NCBI GenBank assembly: GCA_016721765.1
Contig: JADKHO010000001.1
Location: forward strand, 372,001-436,000
Length of the DNA stretch: 64,000 nt
Direction of reading: 5' to 3'
From: Bacteroidota bacterium
Lineage (GTDB): Bacteria > Bacteroidota > Bacteroidia > UBA4408
Shown here piece by piece: positions 19,901 to 28,540 of the stretch; the stretch's first letter is position 1; each line of letters starts with the position of its first letter. Below the pieces are notes generated by a model. The model was not told where the DNA came from. It searched no databases and saw nothing but the letters and a program-made list of their open reading frames with translations. A program made the translations under genes and the position numbers.

Positions 19901-22050
19901 ACAAGCACCACACCATTCAAAAACACTTTGCAATTGTCCACATTAAAAGAACTGCTTGATTGCATGCTTATTCCACCGGTTTTAAGATTTAATGTACCTC
20001 CAACAGCTGAAGTGCCGCGTAATACATTAATACTGTTACTTGCATTTAAAATCAATTGATTCATCCCACCTTGTACATCAAATAACGCATTGGGGCCTTG
20101 CAATAGAATAGTAACATTTGGTTCCAAAACAAAATCTGCGCCTGCTTCAATAGTCAATTTTGAGCCTTCATTAATGGTTACAGTACTGCCGGTTCGTAGA
20201 ATTAACTTTGTACCGGGATGAAAGATTAGGTTTCCTTTATTTCCCGCTGAGTTATCGCCCAAAGTAATACTACCATTAGCAGCTACCTCAATTTGTGAGT
20301 TTGGACAATAACAGGATTCAACAGTTAATGAAGAGCCCGAAGGCAAAATGGTTGCACTGGCAGGAAGTGCGGGGCTTGTAGCAGCTCCAAAATCGCTGGG
20401 AACATTTCCGTTTACGTACAAATTTCCACCACTTCCAACAAGTAAATTACTAAAGTATCTGTTTTCAGTGCGTTTAAAATTATAGGTGCCGTTGTTTAAT
20501 GATGTTGCATCTAAGGTGTTACCAAGTCGCGTTTCAACTTTGGATAATTCATCAAGTGTCCATTTAATATTTCCGTGTGTAAGATCGCCGGTTATCTCCA
20601 CATGAAATTCATTATTTCCGGATGGAGCATAAAATCCATCAAAAGGATAAATGGATGGATTAGGAATATTGGGATTCGGCAAATTTGCATTCACATTATA
20701 AAACAAATCTGCAGTATTAATATCCAATGCACTAACAGTAGGAATAAAACTGTGGTAGGTTTCCATTACAGAACTCGTATACATATTTGAACTCCAGTTT
20801 AAGCCAATGTTATTTTGTATCATCGCGCCTATTGCCTTGTCAAACTGCTGTCCAATTTGAAACACCGTATTTCGTTTACCTCCCGGTGCATTATCATACG
20901 GCGGCGTATTGGGTGGCGTAACATAGCTTTTGAAATCATAAAAAAGTGATGGGGCTGTTTGACAAGGAAGGCAATTGCTTTCGCAGCCATAAACATTTGC
21001 GAGCATTTGAACCAAATCCGGCCCTTTTAAAAATTTTCCAAGATAAACTAGAGATGGACTTGAATTACCACTGTTTGATTTAATACCACAATGAATAAAT
21101 TCGTGGCTATTGCACGGGCTAATGGATGAAAGTTTAAAATCAGCAAGTATATTTCCGGCCGGAAAAAGCGCATCGGCGGTTTTGCTACCGTTTGATATGG
21201 CTACCTTTCGGCAAAATTGAGGATAATTACCAACCGCTGCTAAATCGCTTAACCAAGCTTGACGGTAAGCTGCAGCACCCGGATAAGAATGACTAAGCAG
21301 CAACTGCATTGGTGCGGGTGTATACAAATAATCTTTAAACTTTCCGATGGTGGCACTTAAGGGAGAAATTTGTTCTACCATTTGCAAAACGCCCATGGGC
21401 ATATTCGCACCTTGATGCGGGGAGTCAATGGAAATGTAATCACTAACACAATGCTTCATGTTGTGGTTTTCCATGTAGGCTAAGGCATACTTGGCAATTT
21501 GTCCACCCATGCTTGCACCTGCTACAACAATTGAATGGCTGCCTTGGCCGGCAAAATTTGCTTGGATTTTTTGAATTAAATCTACTAAAACCATTGAATT
21601 TCCTTGCATGTAAGAGGTACCGTCATAAAAATCGAGGTAAAAAACATCATATCCTCTTGCGTTCAACTCCGATAATAAAATGGGCAATTGATCAAAAATG
21701 GTTTCACCAGCATCAATTTCACTAGCTACACCGCTAATAAAATTAGGCCATCCGCGTGATCCATGTCGGTGCACATCATGGTTCTGCGTATCTAAATCCA
21801 AGCCTTCTACAAAAATAAGCGGCTTGCGCAATTGCGAAATTGAATTTCCAGGGGCCGGTTTTAACCAGGCATCGCCCGAATAAACTGTGCCATTGTAAAC
21901 TCCAGTAACATTAAACCCTGAAGCAGGGCATTCATAATTTAAGGGTACGTATGCCCCATTTGCATTTCTTAAATTGGAGATCATGCATTGGGCTTGCGCT
22001 CTGACTATCGTCAAAAGCAGTAGCCCTGCTATTAAAAGTAATTTTTTCAT
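16996..22050 (-). CDS. Secreted multidomain protein: alpha/beta-hydrolase (lipase-like), beta-helix region, T9SS type A sorting domain
   Basis: The 1684-residue protein has a signal peptide (ending VRAQAQ). An alpha/beta-hydrolase domain lies at about 75-330, with the nucleophile elbow VAGASMGGQIAKYAL, an oxyanion-side IFVEGLDL and SIDSPHQGAN, as in lipases and PGAP1-like hydrolases. Residues about 540-1170 are rich in Gly/Asn/Ser with regular short strands (GGTLNLKTGGI, GGTLSLNTG), typical of a right-handed parallel beta-helix. An alpha-helical stretch (about 1250-1410) precedes a beta domain and a C-terminal Por-secretion sorting domain (LSVFPNPASDKLQV ... MYDVTGKLV ... KGLYQLTVV). Combining an esterase with a beta-helix is unusual; the substrate is unknown. 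No consensus promoter is visible upstream. Confidence 0.85.
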   Translation of the reverse strand: MKKLLLIAGLLLLTIVRAQAQCMISNLRNANGAYVPLNYECPASGFNVTGVYNGTVYSGDAWLKPAPGNSISQLRKPLIFVEGLDLDTQNHDVHRHGSRGWPNFISGVASEIDAGETIFDQLPILLSELNARGYDVFYLDFYDGTSYMQGNSMVLVDLIQKIQANFAGQGSHSIVVAGASMGGQIAKYALAYMENHNMKHCVSDYISIDSPHQGANMPMGVLQMVEQISPLSATIGKFKDYLYTPAPMQLLLSHSYPGAAAYRQAWLSDLAAVGNYPQFCRKVAISNGSKTADALFPAGNILADFKLSSISPCNSHEFIHCGIKSNSGNSSPSLVYLGKFLKGPDLVQMLANVYGCESNCLPCQTAPSLFYDFKSYVTPPNTPPYDNAPGGKRNTVFQIGQQFDKAIGAMIQNNIGLNWSSNMYTSSVMETYHSFIPTVSALDINTADLFYNVNANLPNPNIPNPSIYPFDGFYAPSGNNEFHVEITGDLTHGNIKWTLDELSKVETRLGNTLDATSLNNGTYNFKRTENRYFSNLLVGSGGNLYVNGNVPSDFGAATSPALPASATILPSGSSLTVESCYCPNSQIEVAANGSITLGDNSAGNKGNLIFHPGTKLILRTGSTVTINEGSKLTIEAGADFVLEPNVTILLQGPNALFDVQGGMNQLILNASNSINVLRGTSAVGGTLNLKTGGISMQSSSSFNVDNCKVFLNGVVLVYNQDANFILNGSNALIDVQQTCDISIGSGHALNVKKGTAASGGTLSLNTGLFDLYTNGNINSDQCKILLNAYTFNYFQNAKIALQGAESAFQFGGILNLQNQAVLQHSGDGYFGFKLSWMPNGGINLHGDASNIIRLQGNGKTDKIVEVVESSYVKADETIAMQSLTDGLVEFGTGASWHMASSYRINNVMASSKPYQSGDGFWVSAVPNHQIENVSFKKLNKGVSAYLMWGAANTLRISNCNFEQCYTGIKFVDKGVSLEHLDFWDCHAPIEGVNASTTSYLSYITMHDLGSQYDCGIKLSSAGTAAFYIQNCSINNGQHGVYETGIYVEGTSLTNIKCSNIYAGMSSIVLENYASLNLSPLASDPTNSTTLRRFGGNNNFRSGGGIKANFSNLLVLQDGYNDFSVDYAYNPAALALSGSTFSWINPAGSSTRILPAHNNKWYDEPAPYITSPNHNNTGIPLSVLHKGGGGSGFIDVIDDSPNYKACTTGPIISIPNSINERSLPLGYCPKCPKISGEIFTDKSMPEALKLSLEEFSDTLNPDNLANSFKMFYEIANTSTTYEEERINWNSEFAYLKIKELFGSLVRENKISPLDANNDFCANLIALEQRMIELSKEKDDDLREFYYSIDLATTYRLVGDLNKAMEVLEKLAPCLRLEKEQVEFLNNWISEIQAEQLLFNGAIGIFDFDSYAGMQSSNRVFKKIGNTQANIDTVVLLTASPASPAMLQVVNDHIGNRYSISTQSDSGNVNYHLRKADANNHTIWEQDFDGRNKGVDSVKAILIDDNERVYLTGKSWNGVDFDVVTLKYDSAGNHYWTAKYNDMLIGNDEPIGFEIDSTFHMKVYVRSYNDTLEQFKTIYYTQCDSNCAQNYRLLQASTANSIESETENAELSVFPNPASDKLQVLVNSSDLTQVYTLNMYDVTGKLVFTKSINYKYVMDISKFTKGLYQLTVVGGPKLLKKRVLIN

Positions 22051-22432
22051 TGTTTTTGGTTTTTAAGTGTGATTAAAAAATATTTGTCTTTCACGGAGGG
22101 TTAAATGTGGCATGCCAAATCACTTAACGCCTTTCGCGCAATGTTTTTTGCTTACCCAATTACCGCAATTAACCGGATTGCGATAATTTGGGAAACTGGT
22201 GCTATAACCGGTTTTACAACACCCCTATATGTCTTGGTTTATTTGTTGCGCACATCCTTAAAGTTTCGAGCGAAACACATTAAAAGGAGGGCAATATTTT
22301 TCTGATGTACCTGTGTACGCTGCGTCCGAACTATATCCTACTATCCAATCAGAAAATATGTAATGGTATTATTCAATCCAATATTCTTTTAAAATATTGT
22401 TAATCTATATTCGTAAAGTAAAAAACACGTTA
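22051..22432. other. Intergenic stretch without a supported gene
   Basis: This is AT-rich sequence between two minus-strand genes. It holds a short perfect palindrome GTTTCG-AG-CGAAAC at 22263-22276. A 66-codon frame (22105-22305, plus strand) has no family resemblance and looks spurious. No clear TAnnTTTG promoter was found for the lipase-like gene. Confidence 0.4.
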
Positions 22433-23071
22433 CTAATACTTAATCGTATAAAAGGTTGTATCGTTTGCTACACAATAAATTGAGCGATTCTCCCAAAACG
22501 AGGACACAACGGTTGCGTTAACATAGTTGGAAACATAATAGTCGACACTGTTATTTTGATTCCCCAAGGTCTCCACCACTACCGAAGCACTATCCGGCTT
22601 AATATCTCCCACAAATACATATTGATCCGGGCTAATTTTTTCTGAAATTAATATTTGAATTCCTGTGAAGCTGTTAGTTTCCTTCACAAATTTCAGTTTT
22701 AGCCAGGCTTTAGGTGTAAAATTGATATTGAAATCGTTAGTCTCCTTTATTTCTGGAACTATGTTTTGATATTTATCAGTTTCATAATACTTATCCGCAT
22801 TACCTACAATATGGTACTCGCTTCCAGCTGCATTCTTAAATTCAAATTTATAATTTCCATCCGCATCGGTGTACACCTCATCTAGCACATCCACTGTATA
22901 ACCAGTGCCGGTTGCCGTATAATTTGCAAGTACTAAATGTGCGTTTTCGATGGGTTGCGAGGTGGTAGCATCTATGGCATGTCCACTCACATTAATTTTT
23001 CGTGGCGATTTTTTGCATCCGCCAAGTCCTATAGAAAGCGGAAGAATTAATAAGAGAATGAAATTTTTCAT
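22433..23071 (-). CDS. Lipoprotein with carboxypeptidase regulatory-like domain
   Basis: This 212-residue protein starts with a lipoprotein signal peptide whose lipobox is LGGC (Cys at about residue 19), so it should be lipidated and carried to the outer membrane. The residues after Cys (KKSPRK) lack the acidic surface-export signal seen in some Bacteroidota, so periplasmic facing is more likely. Residues about 27-100 form a carboxypeptidase regulatory-like beta-sandwich (VSGHAIDATTSQPIENAHLVL ... TDADGNYKFEF). The rest is not recognised. A shared 17-bp motif and -7 box lie upstream at 23209-23260. Function is unknown. Confidence 0.75.
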   Translation of the reverse strand: MKNFILLLILPLSIGLGGCKKSPRKINVSGHAIDATTSQPIENAHLVLANYTATGTGYTVDVLDEVYTDADGNYKFEFKNAAGSEYHIVGNADKYYETDKYQNIVPEIKETNDFNINFTPKAWLKLKFVKETNSFTGIQILISEKISPDQYVFVGDIKPDSASVVVETLGNQNNSVDYYVSNYVNATVVSSFWENRSIYCVANDTTFYTIKY

Positions 23072-23208
23072 GTTTGAATTTTTTTAAAATTTCTTTATTT
23101 AGTTAAGCTGCATTGTTTGCAGTTTAAATTTGTCTTGTATTATGATATTAAACTGTGTTAATCCATCACTTTTTCAATCTAACAATTGGGTCTAACAATT
23201 TTCGATGA

Positions 23209-23260
23209 CAAACCTACACATAACCAATACCTCAAGTCAATAGTCAAAAAGGGTGATTTT
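23209..23260 (-). promoter_or_regulatory. Motif AAAATCACCCTTTTTGA plus -7 box (copy 1 of 3)
   Basis: On the minus strand the 17-bp motif (23260-23244) is followed, after 28 bp counted from its last CAA triplet, by TAGGTTTG (23216-23209), a perfect -7 box. The gene served would be the lipoprotein starting at 23071, with a leader of about 130 nt. The same motif at nearly the same distance occurs at 30212-30262 and 34719-34768. Confidence 0.5.
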
Positions 23261-23452
23261 AATTCACCTACTGACTATACTTCTCTGCTCTACCTTCTTT
23301 AGTACGCTAATAATCAGCTATGCCAAATATCCCTAAAAGCGAATAATGAAGCACTTTTCTGATTAATGTAAAAACAATTAGATACTAAGCATTCAAAGGT
23401 CATGATGTACAATCATTTTTTTCGATATTTTTACCAAAAACTAAAAATAGCT

Positions 23453-25933
23453 ATGCAACGCAACTATAAAAATCAACTTGCTACCCTTGGAATACTTTTA
23501 ATTTTATCCTGTGCTTCCTTTCTTGGCTTTGCTCAAAATGCTTTAAATACTAGCTTGGGTGATTTTAAAGAAGTAAAAACAAACGGACAGCAGTTAGATA
23601 TTACAAGTACCAATGCCAATGTTCAACTCACGGTATACTCCCCAAGCGTGTTCCGCATTCGCATTAATAAAAATAAATTTAATGCTGATTTTTCTTATGC
23701 ATTAGTTGCTCAGCCCAACACCTGCAAATTTACAAGTACCTCAAGCGACAATGCTTTGGTGCTAACCACCGACTCATTAAAACTAACCATCACCAAAAAA
23801 CCAATGCGCTTTATTTTTTCAACCTTGGATGGAAAAATAATTAACGAAGATGAGGCTGCATTTGGAACTTCTTGGATTAGCGATGAAATCACCACCTATA
23901 AAAAAATGCAAAATGGGGAGCGCTTTATTGGCTTGGGAGAAAAAACCGGAGGTTTGGATAGACGCGGAAGTGGCTATACCAATTGGAATACCGATTTTTT
24001 TGGCTATGGAACCGATGCGGATCCCATTTATGTTTCCATTCCCTTTTACATTGGAATTCACAGTGGATTAAATTATGGAATATTCATGGACAATTCCGCC
24101 AAAAGTCATTTCAATTTTGGGGCAAGTAATAATCGCTTTTCGAGTTTTACTGCCGAATATGGCGATATGAATTATTATTTTATTTACCGCAGCAAAGTTG
24201 CCGGAATTATTGAAGATTATACCTGGCTCACAGGTCGCACCCCTATGCCTTCGCAATGGAGTATTGGGTTTCAACAATGCCGCTACAGTTATTATCCCGA
24301 TAAGGAAGTTTTGAATATTGCCCATACATTTCGTGAAAAGAAAATTCCATTGGATGTAATTTACTTGGATATCCATTATATGGATGCTTATAAAATTTTT
24401 ACTTGGCATCCTACACGCTTTCCGGAACCAAAGAAAATGTTGGATGAATTAAAAAGCTTAGGCATCAAAACAACCGTAATAGTTGACCCCGGAATTAAAG
24501 TTGAAAAAGGATACAAAAGTTATGAGGACGGTTTGAAACAAGATATTTTTATTAAGTATCCGGATAACACCAATTACACCGGTGAAGTATGGCCCGGCTG
24601 GTGTCATTTTCCGGATTTCACAAATCCCAAAGGACGCGAATGGTGGGGTAAATCTTTTGCAGGTTATGTAGGAGATGGAATTGAAGGTTTTTGGAACGAT
24701 ATGAATGAGCCTGCCACTTGGGGACAAAAATTTCCGGCTCTTGTTGAATTTGATTACGACGGACACAAAAGCACAACCATGCAAAGCCGCAATGTTTTTG
24801 GAATGCAAATGGCTCGTTCCACTTACGAAGGCACAAAAAAATTGATGAATGGAAAGCGTCCCTTCATTTTAACGCGAGCAGGCTACTCGGGCATACAACG
24901 TTACTCAGCAGTTTGGACAGGCGATAATTCTCCTTACGACGACCACATGTTGCTTGGCGTGCGCTTGGTAAATAGTTTAGGGTTGAGTGGAGTTGCAAAT
25001 GCAGGATACGATGTAGGTGGATTTGCAGGTGATGCCAGCCCTGCACTTTTTGCACGATGGATTTCACTGGGTGCTTTCAGTCCATTTTTCCGCAGCCACA
25101 AAATGATTAATGCCAAAGAATCTCAACCTTGGAGTTATGGAGAGGAAGTGGAAGAAATTGCAAAAAACTACATTCAGTTGCGCTATAATTTGATGCCTCA
25201 TTTGTACAGTTCCTTTTATGAATCCACACAAACCGGTATGCCGGTGGCGCGTTCACTCGCGATTGAATATCCGGGCGATGCAAAAATTTACGAAAGCACT
25301 TATTACAACCAGTATTTTTTCGGAAACGGAATTCTTGTTGCTCCGTTTTCAAGCACCGTATCTCTAGGAAAAGTATATCTCCCGCAAGGAAATTGGTATG
25401 ACTTTTACAACGATAAAACATTTAATGGAAACCAAGAAATGGTGGTAGAAACACCTGTAAACCGTTTGCCTGTTTTTGTTAAGGGTGGTAGCATTATTAC
25501 GATGCAAAGTCCGGTACAAAGTTTTAAAGATGTACCATTCGACACCTTGTACATTCATTTGTATTATGGCGCAAACAATAATTCAATAGTGTATTATGAA
25601 GATGACGGGGATTCGTATGCTTTTGAAAAAGGGCAGTTTTATAAACGGGCACTGAATTATGATGCAACAAAAAAAGAATTTCTGTTAGACGATGTGCAAG
25701 GAAGCCATGCTACCAAATTTAAAAATGTAAAACTAATTTTTCATGGATTCACAGCGCTGGGTTCGGCTGTAAATGTGGATGGTGTTGCAAACTCCTTAAA
25801 AAATGAATCATTTAGTTTTTTAAATCCCATTTCTAAATTCGACCCCATTGGTAGTGCCGGAAGAAAAGATGCAACAGATGGTAAGACAATCGTATTCAAA
25901 AATAAAAATGGAAAAACTAAGGTAAGTTGGTAA
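23453..25933 (+). CDS. Glycoside hydrolase family 31 alpha-glucosidase, secreted
   Basis: This 826-residue enzyme should release glucose or related sugars from alpha-linked oligosaccharides. It has the GH31 nucleophile motif GFWNDMNEPATWG, the acid/base region AVWTGDNSPYDDH, and family motifs GFQQCRYSYYPD and VIYLDIHYMD. An N-terminal galactose-mutarotase-like beta domain lies at about 30-230, and a C-terminal beta domain (YYEDDGDSYAFEKG, DUF5110-like) at about 670-760. I chose the ATG at 23453 because it places a proper signal peptide (MQRNYKNQ ... FLGFAQ) at the N terminus; an in-frame ATG at 23402 adds 17 residues. There is no sorting domain, so it is probably periplasmic. The neighbouring esterase may be co-expressed. 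Confidence 0.92.
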   Translation: MQRNYKNQLATLGILLILSCASFLGFAQNALNTSLGDFKEVKTNGQQLDITSTNANVQLTVYSPSVFRIRINKNKFNADFSYALVAQPNTCKFTSTSSDNALVLTTDSLKLTITKKPMRFIFSTLDGKIINEDEAAFGTSWISDEITTYKKMQNGERFIGLGEKTGGLDRRGSGYTNWNTDFFGYGTDADPIYVSIPFYIGIHSGLNYGIFMDNSAKSHFNFGASNNRFSSFTAEYGDMNYYFIYRSKVAGIIEDYTWLTGRTPMPSQWSIGFQQCRYSYYPDKEVLNIAHTFREKKIPLDVIYLDIHYMDAYKIFTWHPTRFPEPKKMLDELKSLGIKTTVIVDPGIKVEKGYKSYEDGLKQDIFIKYPDNTNYTGEVWPGWCHFPDFTNPKGREWWGKSFAGYVGDGIEGFWNDMNEPATWGQKFPALVEFDYDGHKSTTMQSRNVFGMQMARSTYEGTKKLMNGKRPFILTRAGYSGIQRYSAVWTGDNSPYDDHMLLGVRLVNSLGLSGVANAGYDVGGFAGDASPALFARWISLGAFSPFFRSHKMINAKESQPWSYGEEVEEIAKNYIQLRYNLMPHLYSSFYESTQTGMPVARSLAIEYPGDAKIYESTYYNQYFFGNGILVAPFSSTVSLGKVYLPQGNWYDFYNDKTFNGNQEMVVETPVNRLPVFVKGGSIITMQSPVQSFKDVPFDTLYIHLYYGANNNSIVYYEDDGDSYAFEKGQFYKRALNYDATKKEFLLDDVQGSHATKFKNVKLIFHGFTALGSAVNVDGVANSLKNESFSFLNPISKFDPIGSAGRKDATDGKTIVFKNKNGKTKVSW

Positions 25934-25974
25934 AACTTTTTCATCTACCCGAATTCACTAATTTACATTCGTAT

Positions 25975-27378
25975 ATGCCCAAGAAAGTTTTACTTTTAAT
26001 ATTGTTGCTTTCTACAGCCTCATTTGCACAGGTTACACTTAAAATTGTTTCGGTACCTAAAAACACTCCCGAGAATGCGGTAATTTTTGTTGCCGGAAAT
26101 TTTAATAACTGGTCCCCAAATGATTCTGCATTTCGATTGACCCAAAACTACAAAGGACAGTATTTTATTGACCTTCCTACAAAGCCCGAAAACTATGAGT
26201 TTAAGTTTACGCTTGGTTCCTGGAACAGTACAGAAATGACTGCAGGTGGAGGCGATATTTCCAACCGAAAGCTATTCGGGGGTAAAGATACTGCGGTAAG
26301 TTTCACCATTGAGAATTGGAAATCGTTGGGTTCGGATGCAGGTCTCTTTAATGTACCCCAAGCGTTTGTATTCAGTGATAATTTTCCAATGAATAAGCAA
26401 AATAAAACGCGAAGGGTTTGGGTTTATTTACCAAGTGACTATGCTGCTTCTCCCAATAAAAGATATCCCGTTTTATATATGCAGGATGGTCAAAATATAT
26501 TTTCTGCATCAACCGCAGCTAATGGTGAATGGGAAGTAGATGAAACACTTTCGGAGCTCGAAAAAAAAGGTGATTTTGGGGTAATTGTGGTAGCAATTGA
26601 CAATGGTGGTTCCGAACGCATTGAAGAATATTCACCCTGGAAAAACGCTGAATATGGGGGAGGTAAAGGAAATGAATACTTGGATTTTATTTCGTATACC
26701 CTAAAACCTAGCATCGATCTGCTCTACCGCACAAAGCCGGATCGCTTGCATACCGGCATTATGGGAAGTAGTCTGGGCGCTTTAGTTGCGCTATATGCTG
26801 CTTTTAAATACGAAGCAATTTTTTCAAAATTTGGTGTTTTCTCTCCATCCCTTTGGCTTTCGGATTCAATTTATAGGATGCCCAAAATTACCTGTCATAA
26901 ATATGCTTCAAAAATTTACTTGATGAGCGGAATTTTAGAAAGTTCAACGCAAGCACAAGAAACGTATAACATGAGAGACACATTACTGAAATACGGATTC
27001 AGCCCTTCGGAAGTGCGTTGCGAAATAAAAAATGATGGCACGCATAGCGAATGGTTTTGGAAGCGCGAATTTGCAGCATGCTATTCCTGGCTCTTCGAGG
27101 AGGCGAAAAATGGAATTGTAGTATTACCCTCAAAAAGCGATTTAACACAAGATTTTGATATGGAGTTAAGCGATAACAAGTCCACCTTAAATATTAAAAC
27201 CAATGGTTTAACCGGTCGGTCTTTAGTTGTAGTGAAAAATGAATCGGGTCGATTGTATGCCCAAAAGCACATAGGTGAGAAGGGATACATTAACCTTTCC
27301 AAATTCAGAAAAGGAAGCTACACTGTTACTTTAAGCAACGGAAATTTTAATGCTTCCAAAACATTCGAAAAAAAATAA
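25975..27378 (+). CDS. Secreted esterase with N-terminal glycogen-binding-like (CBM48/CBM20-type) domain and weak sorting tail
   Basis: The 467-residue protein begins with a signal peptide (MPKKVLLLILLL ... SFAQ). A beta domain at about 20-115 carries VFVAGNFNNWSPND and YEFKFTLGSW, the pattern of CBM48/AMPK glycogen-binding modules. A putative esterase domain (alpha/beta-hydrolase, esterase D type) covers about 130-380, with YPVLYMQDGQN, the nucleophile elbow GIMGSSLGA and a C-terminal HSEWFW supplying the His. The last 75 residues (LVVVKNESGRLY ... FRKGSYTVTLSNG) resemble a degenerate type A sorting domain. The start is the ATG at 25975, 41 bp after the GH31 stop; the frame is open from a GTG/ATG-like position at 25927 but that would bury the signal peptide. 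A role in carbohydrate ester removal is inferred. Confidence 0.85.
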   Translation: MPKKVLLLILLLSTASFAQVTLKIVSVPKNTPENAVIFVAGNFNNWSPNDSAFRLTQNYKGQYFIDLPTKPENYEFKFTLGSWNSTEMTAGGGDISNRKLFGGKDTAVSFTIENWKSLGSDAGLFNVPQAFVFSDNFPMNKQNKTRRVWVYLPSDYAASPNKRYPVLYMQDGQNIFSASTAANGEWEVDETLSELEKKGDFGVIVVAIDNGGSERIEEYSPWKNAEYGGGKGNEYLDFISYTLKPSIDLLYRTKPDRLHTGIMGSSLGALVALYAAFKYEAIFSKFGVFSPSLWLSDSIYRMPKITCHKYASKIYLMSGILESSTQAQETYNMRDTLLKYGFSPSEVRCEIKNDGTHSEWFWKREFAACYSWLFEEAKNGIVVLPSKSDLTQDFDMELSDNKSTLNIKTNGLTGRSLVVVKNESGRLYAQKHIGEKGYINLSKFRKGSYTVTLSNGNFNASKTFEKK

Positions 27379-27444
27379 CTTATCTTTAGACCATTATTAG
27401 TATTATTGTGTTAAACCAAGCAATTTAAAACCGAAAAAGTGCTT

Positions 27445-28536
27445 ATGAGGGTTGCTTTATTACTTCTTATTTTTTCAGTACGGACAGCTGTTTTTTCACA
27501 AGTGAATTGCACCGTTATTTTTTCTGCACCTACTACAGATGTTACAGTTAAAAATGCGACTGTTTGTAATGCTACAGATGGAAGCTTTAAGATTAGAACC
27601 AATAAATTAACAGGAAATCCCCCTTATACTTTTTTAGTAAATGGTCAAATATTAAGTAGCGATAGCTTAGCCAATTTAGCACCCGGCGTTTATGTTTTGA
27701 AAGCAGTCGATGCAAACGGTTGTATCGACAGCATGAATGTATCCGTTATGGATGCATCAAACATAACTTTCATCAACCAAACCGTATCACCGGCTCCAAT
27801 CATTTGTAACTCAACCAATGGAAGCATAATTGCGGCAAACCCCAATCCAGCGAGTGCCGGACCCTTTGCCTTTAGCTTAAATAATGGCCCGCAGCAAACT
27901 AGCAATTTGTTTACAGGTTTAGCGTCAGGTAGTTATTTAGTTACCATTTTTTATGGCCCCAGCAAGTCTTGTAAACTCGAAATAAACAACGTGTATGTAA
28001 GCAACATTGTTAGCAGCGGCGGTGGTTGCAATGCAGGTGATGACGCAACTATTTTTGAAGGTGAAAGTGCTTTTATTTCGGGGGTAGGCGAAGGAAATAT
28101 TTCATGGACGCCCGACGATTTTATGAGCGATCCCTTTGCTGCAAGTACTTTTGTTACCCCACCCATTGGGATAAATACATTTCAGATGACATCCTACAAT
28201 CCGGCTACCTGCACAAAATGCACCGATGAGGTTGTGATTACTGTAATACCCGAACTTCAAATTCCAAATACCTTTACTCCCAATGGCGACAATACAAACG
28301 ATGTTTGGGAAATAGGAAATTTAGAAAGGTTCGACGATTGTGAAATTTGGATTTACACCCGTTGGGGCGAACGTGTTTTTCACCAAAATGGATATGAGAA
28401 AGGTGAAGAATGGAATGGGACCAATCATGGATTACCCCTTCCGGCTGCAACCTATTATTATGTGATTGACATTAAGAAAAAGGATACCGAAAGCAAACCC
28501 AAAAGATATGCGGGCGCTATAAATATTGTAAAATAA
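27445..28536 (+). CDS. Small secreted protein with SprB-like repeats and CHU_C sorting domain
   Basis: The 363-residue protein has a signal peptide (MRVALLLLIFSVRTAVFSQ) and two SprB-like repeats at about 30-180 (TVCNATDGSFKI ... GVYVLKAVDANGC; IICNSTNGSIIA ... SGSYLVTIF). A short beta linker follows, then a C-terminal CHU_C/type B sorting domain (IPNTFTPNGDNTNDVWEIG, YTRWGERVFHQNGY, EWNGTNHG). It is a miniature of the giant adhesin at 2519-10156. I prefer the ATG at 27445 over the GTG at 27439 because it begins the signal peptide cleanly. A PorP/SprF gene starts 4 bp after its stop, so the two form a pair. Confidence 0.88.
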   Translation: MRVALLLLIFSVRTAVFSQVNCTVIFSAPTTDVTVKNATVCNATDGSFKIRTNKLTGNPPYTFLVNGQILSSDSLANLAPGVYVLKAVDANGCIDSMNVSVMDASNITFINQTVSPAPIICNSTNGSIIAANPNPASAGPFAFSLNNGPQQTSNLFTGLASGSYLVTIFYGPSKSCKLEINNVYVSNIVSSGGGCNAGDDATIFEGESAFISGVGEGNISWTPDDFMSDPFAASTFVTPPIGINTFQMTSYNPATCTKCTDEVVITVIPELQIPNTFTPNGDNTNDVWEIGNLERFDDCEIWIYTRWGERVFHQNGYEKGEEWNGTNHGLPLPAATYYYVIDIKKKDTESKPKRYAGAINIVK

Positions 28537-28540
28537 TACC

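Noticed and set aside
22263..22276. Perfect palindrome GTTTCG-AG-CGAAAC as an operator
   Set aside because: It is short, occurs once, and lies over 200 bp from the nearest gene starts with no promoter beside it; not enough to claim a function.
22105..22305. 66-codon hydrophobic frame
   Set aside because: Composition is that of AT-rich intergenic DNA, there is no start signal, and nothing similar is known to me.
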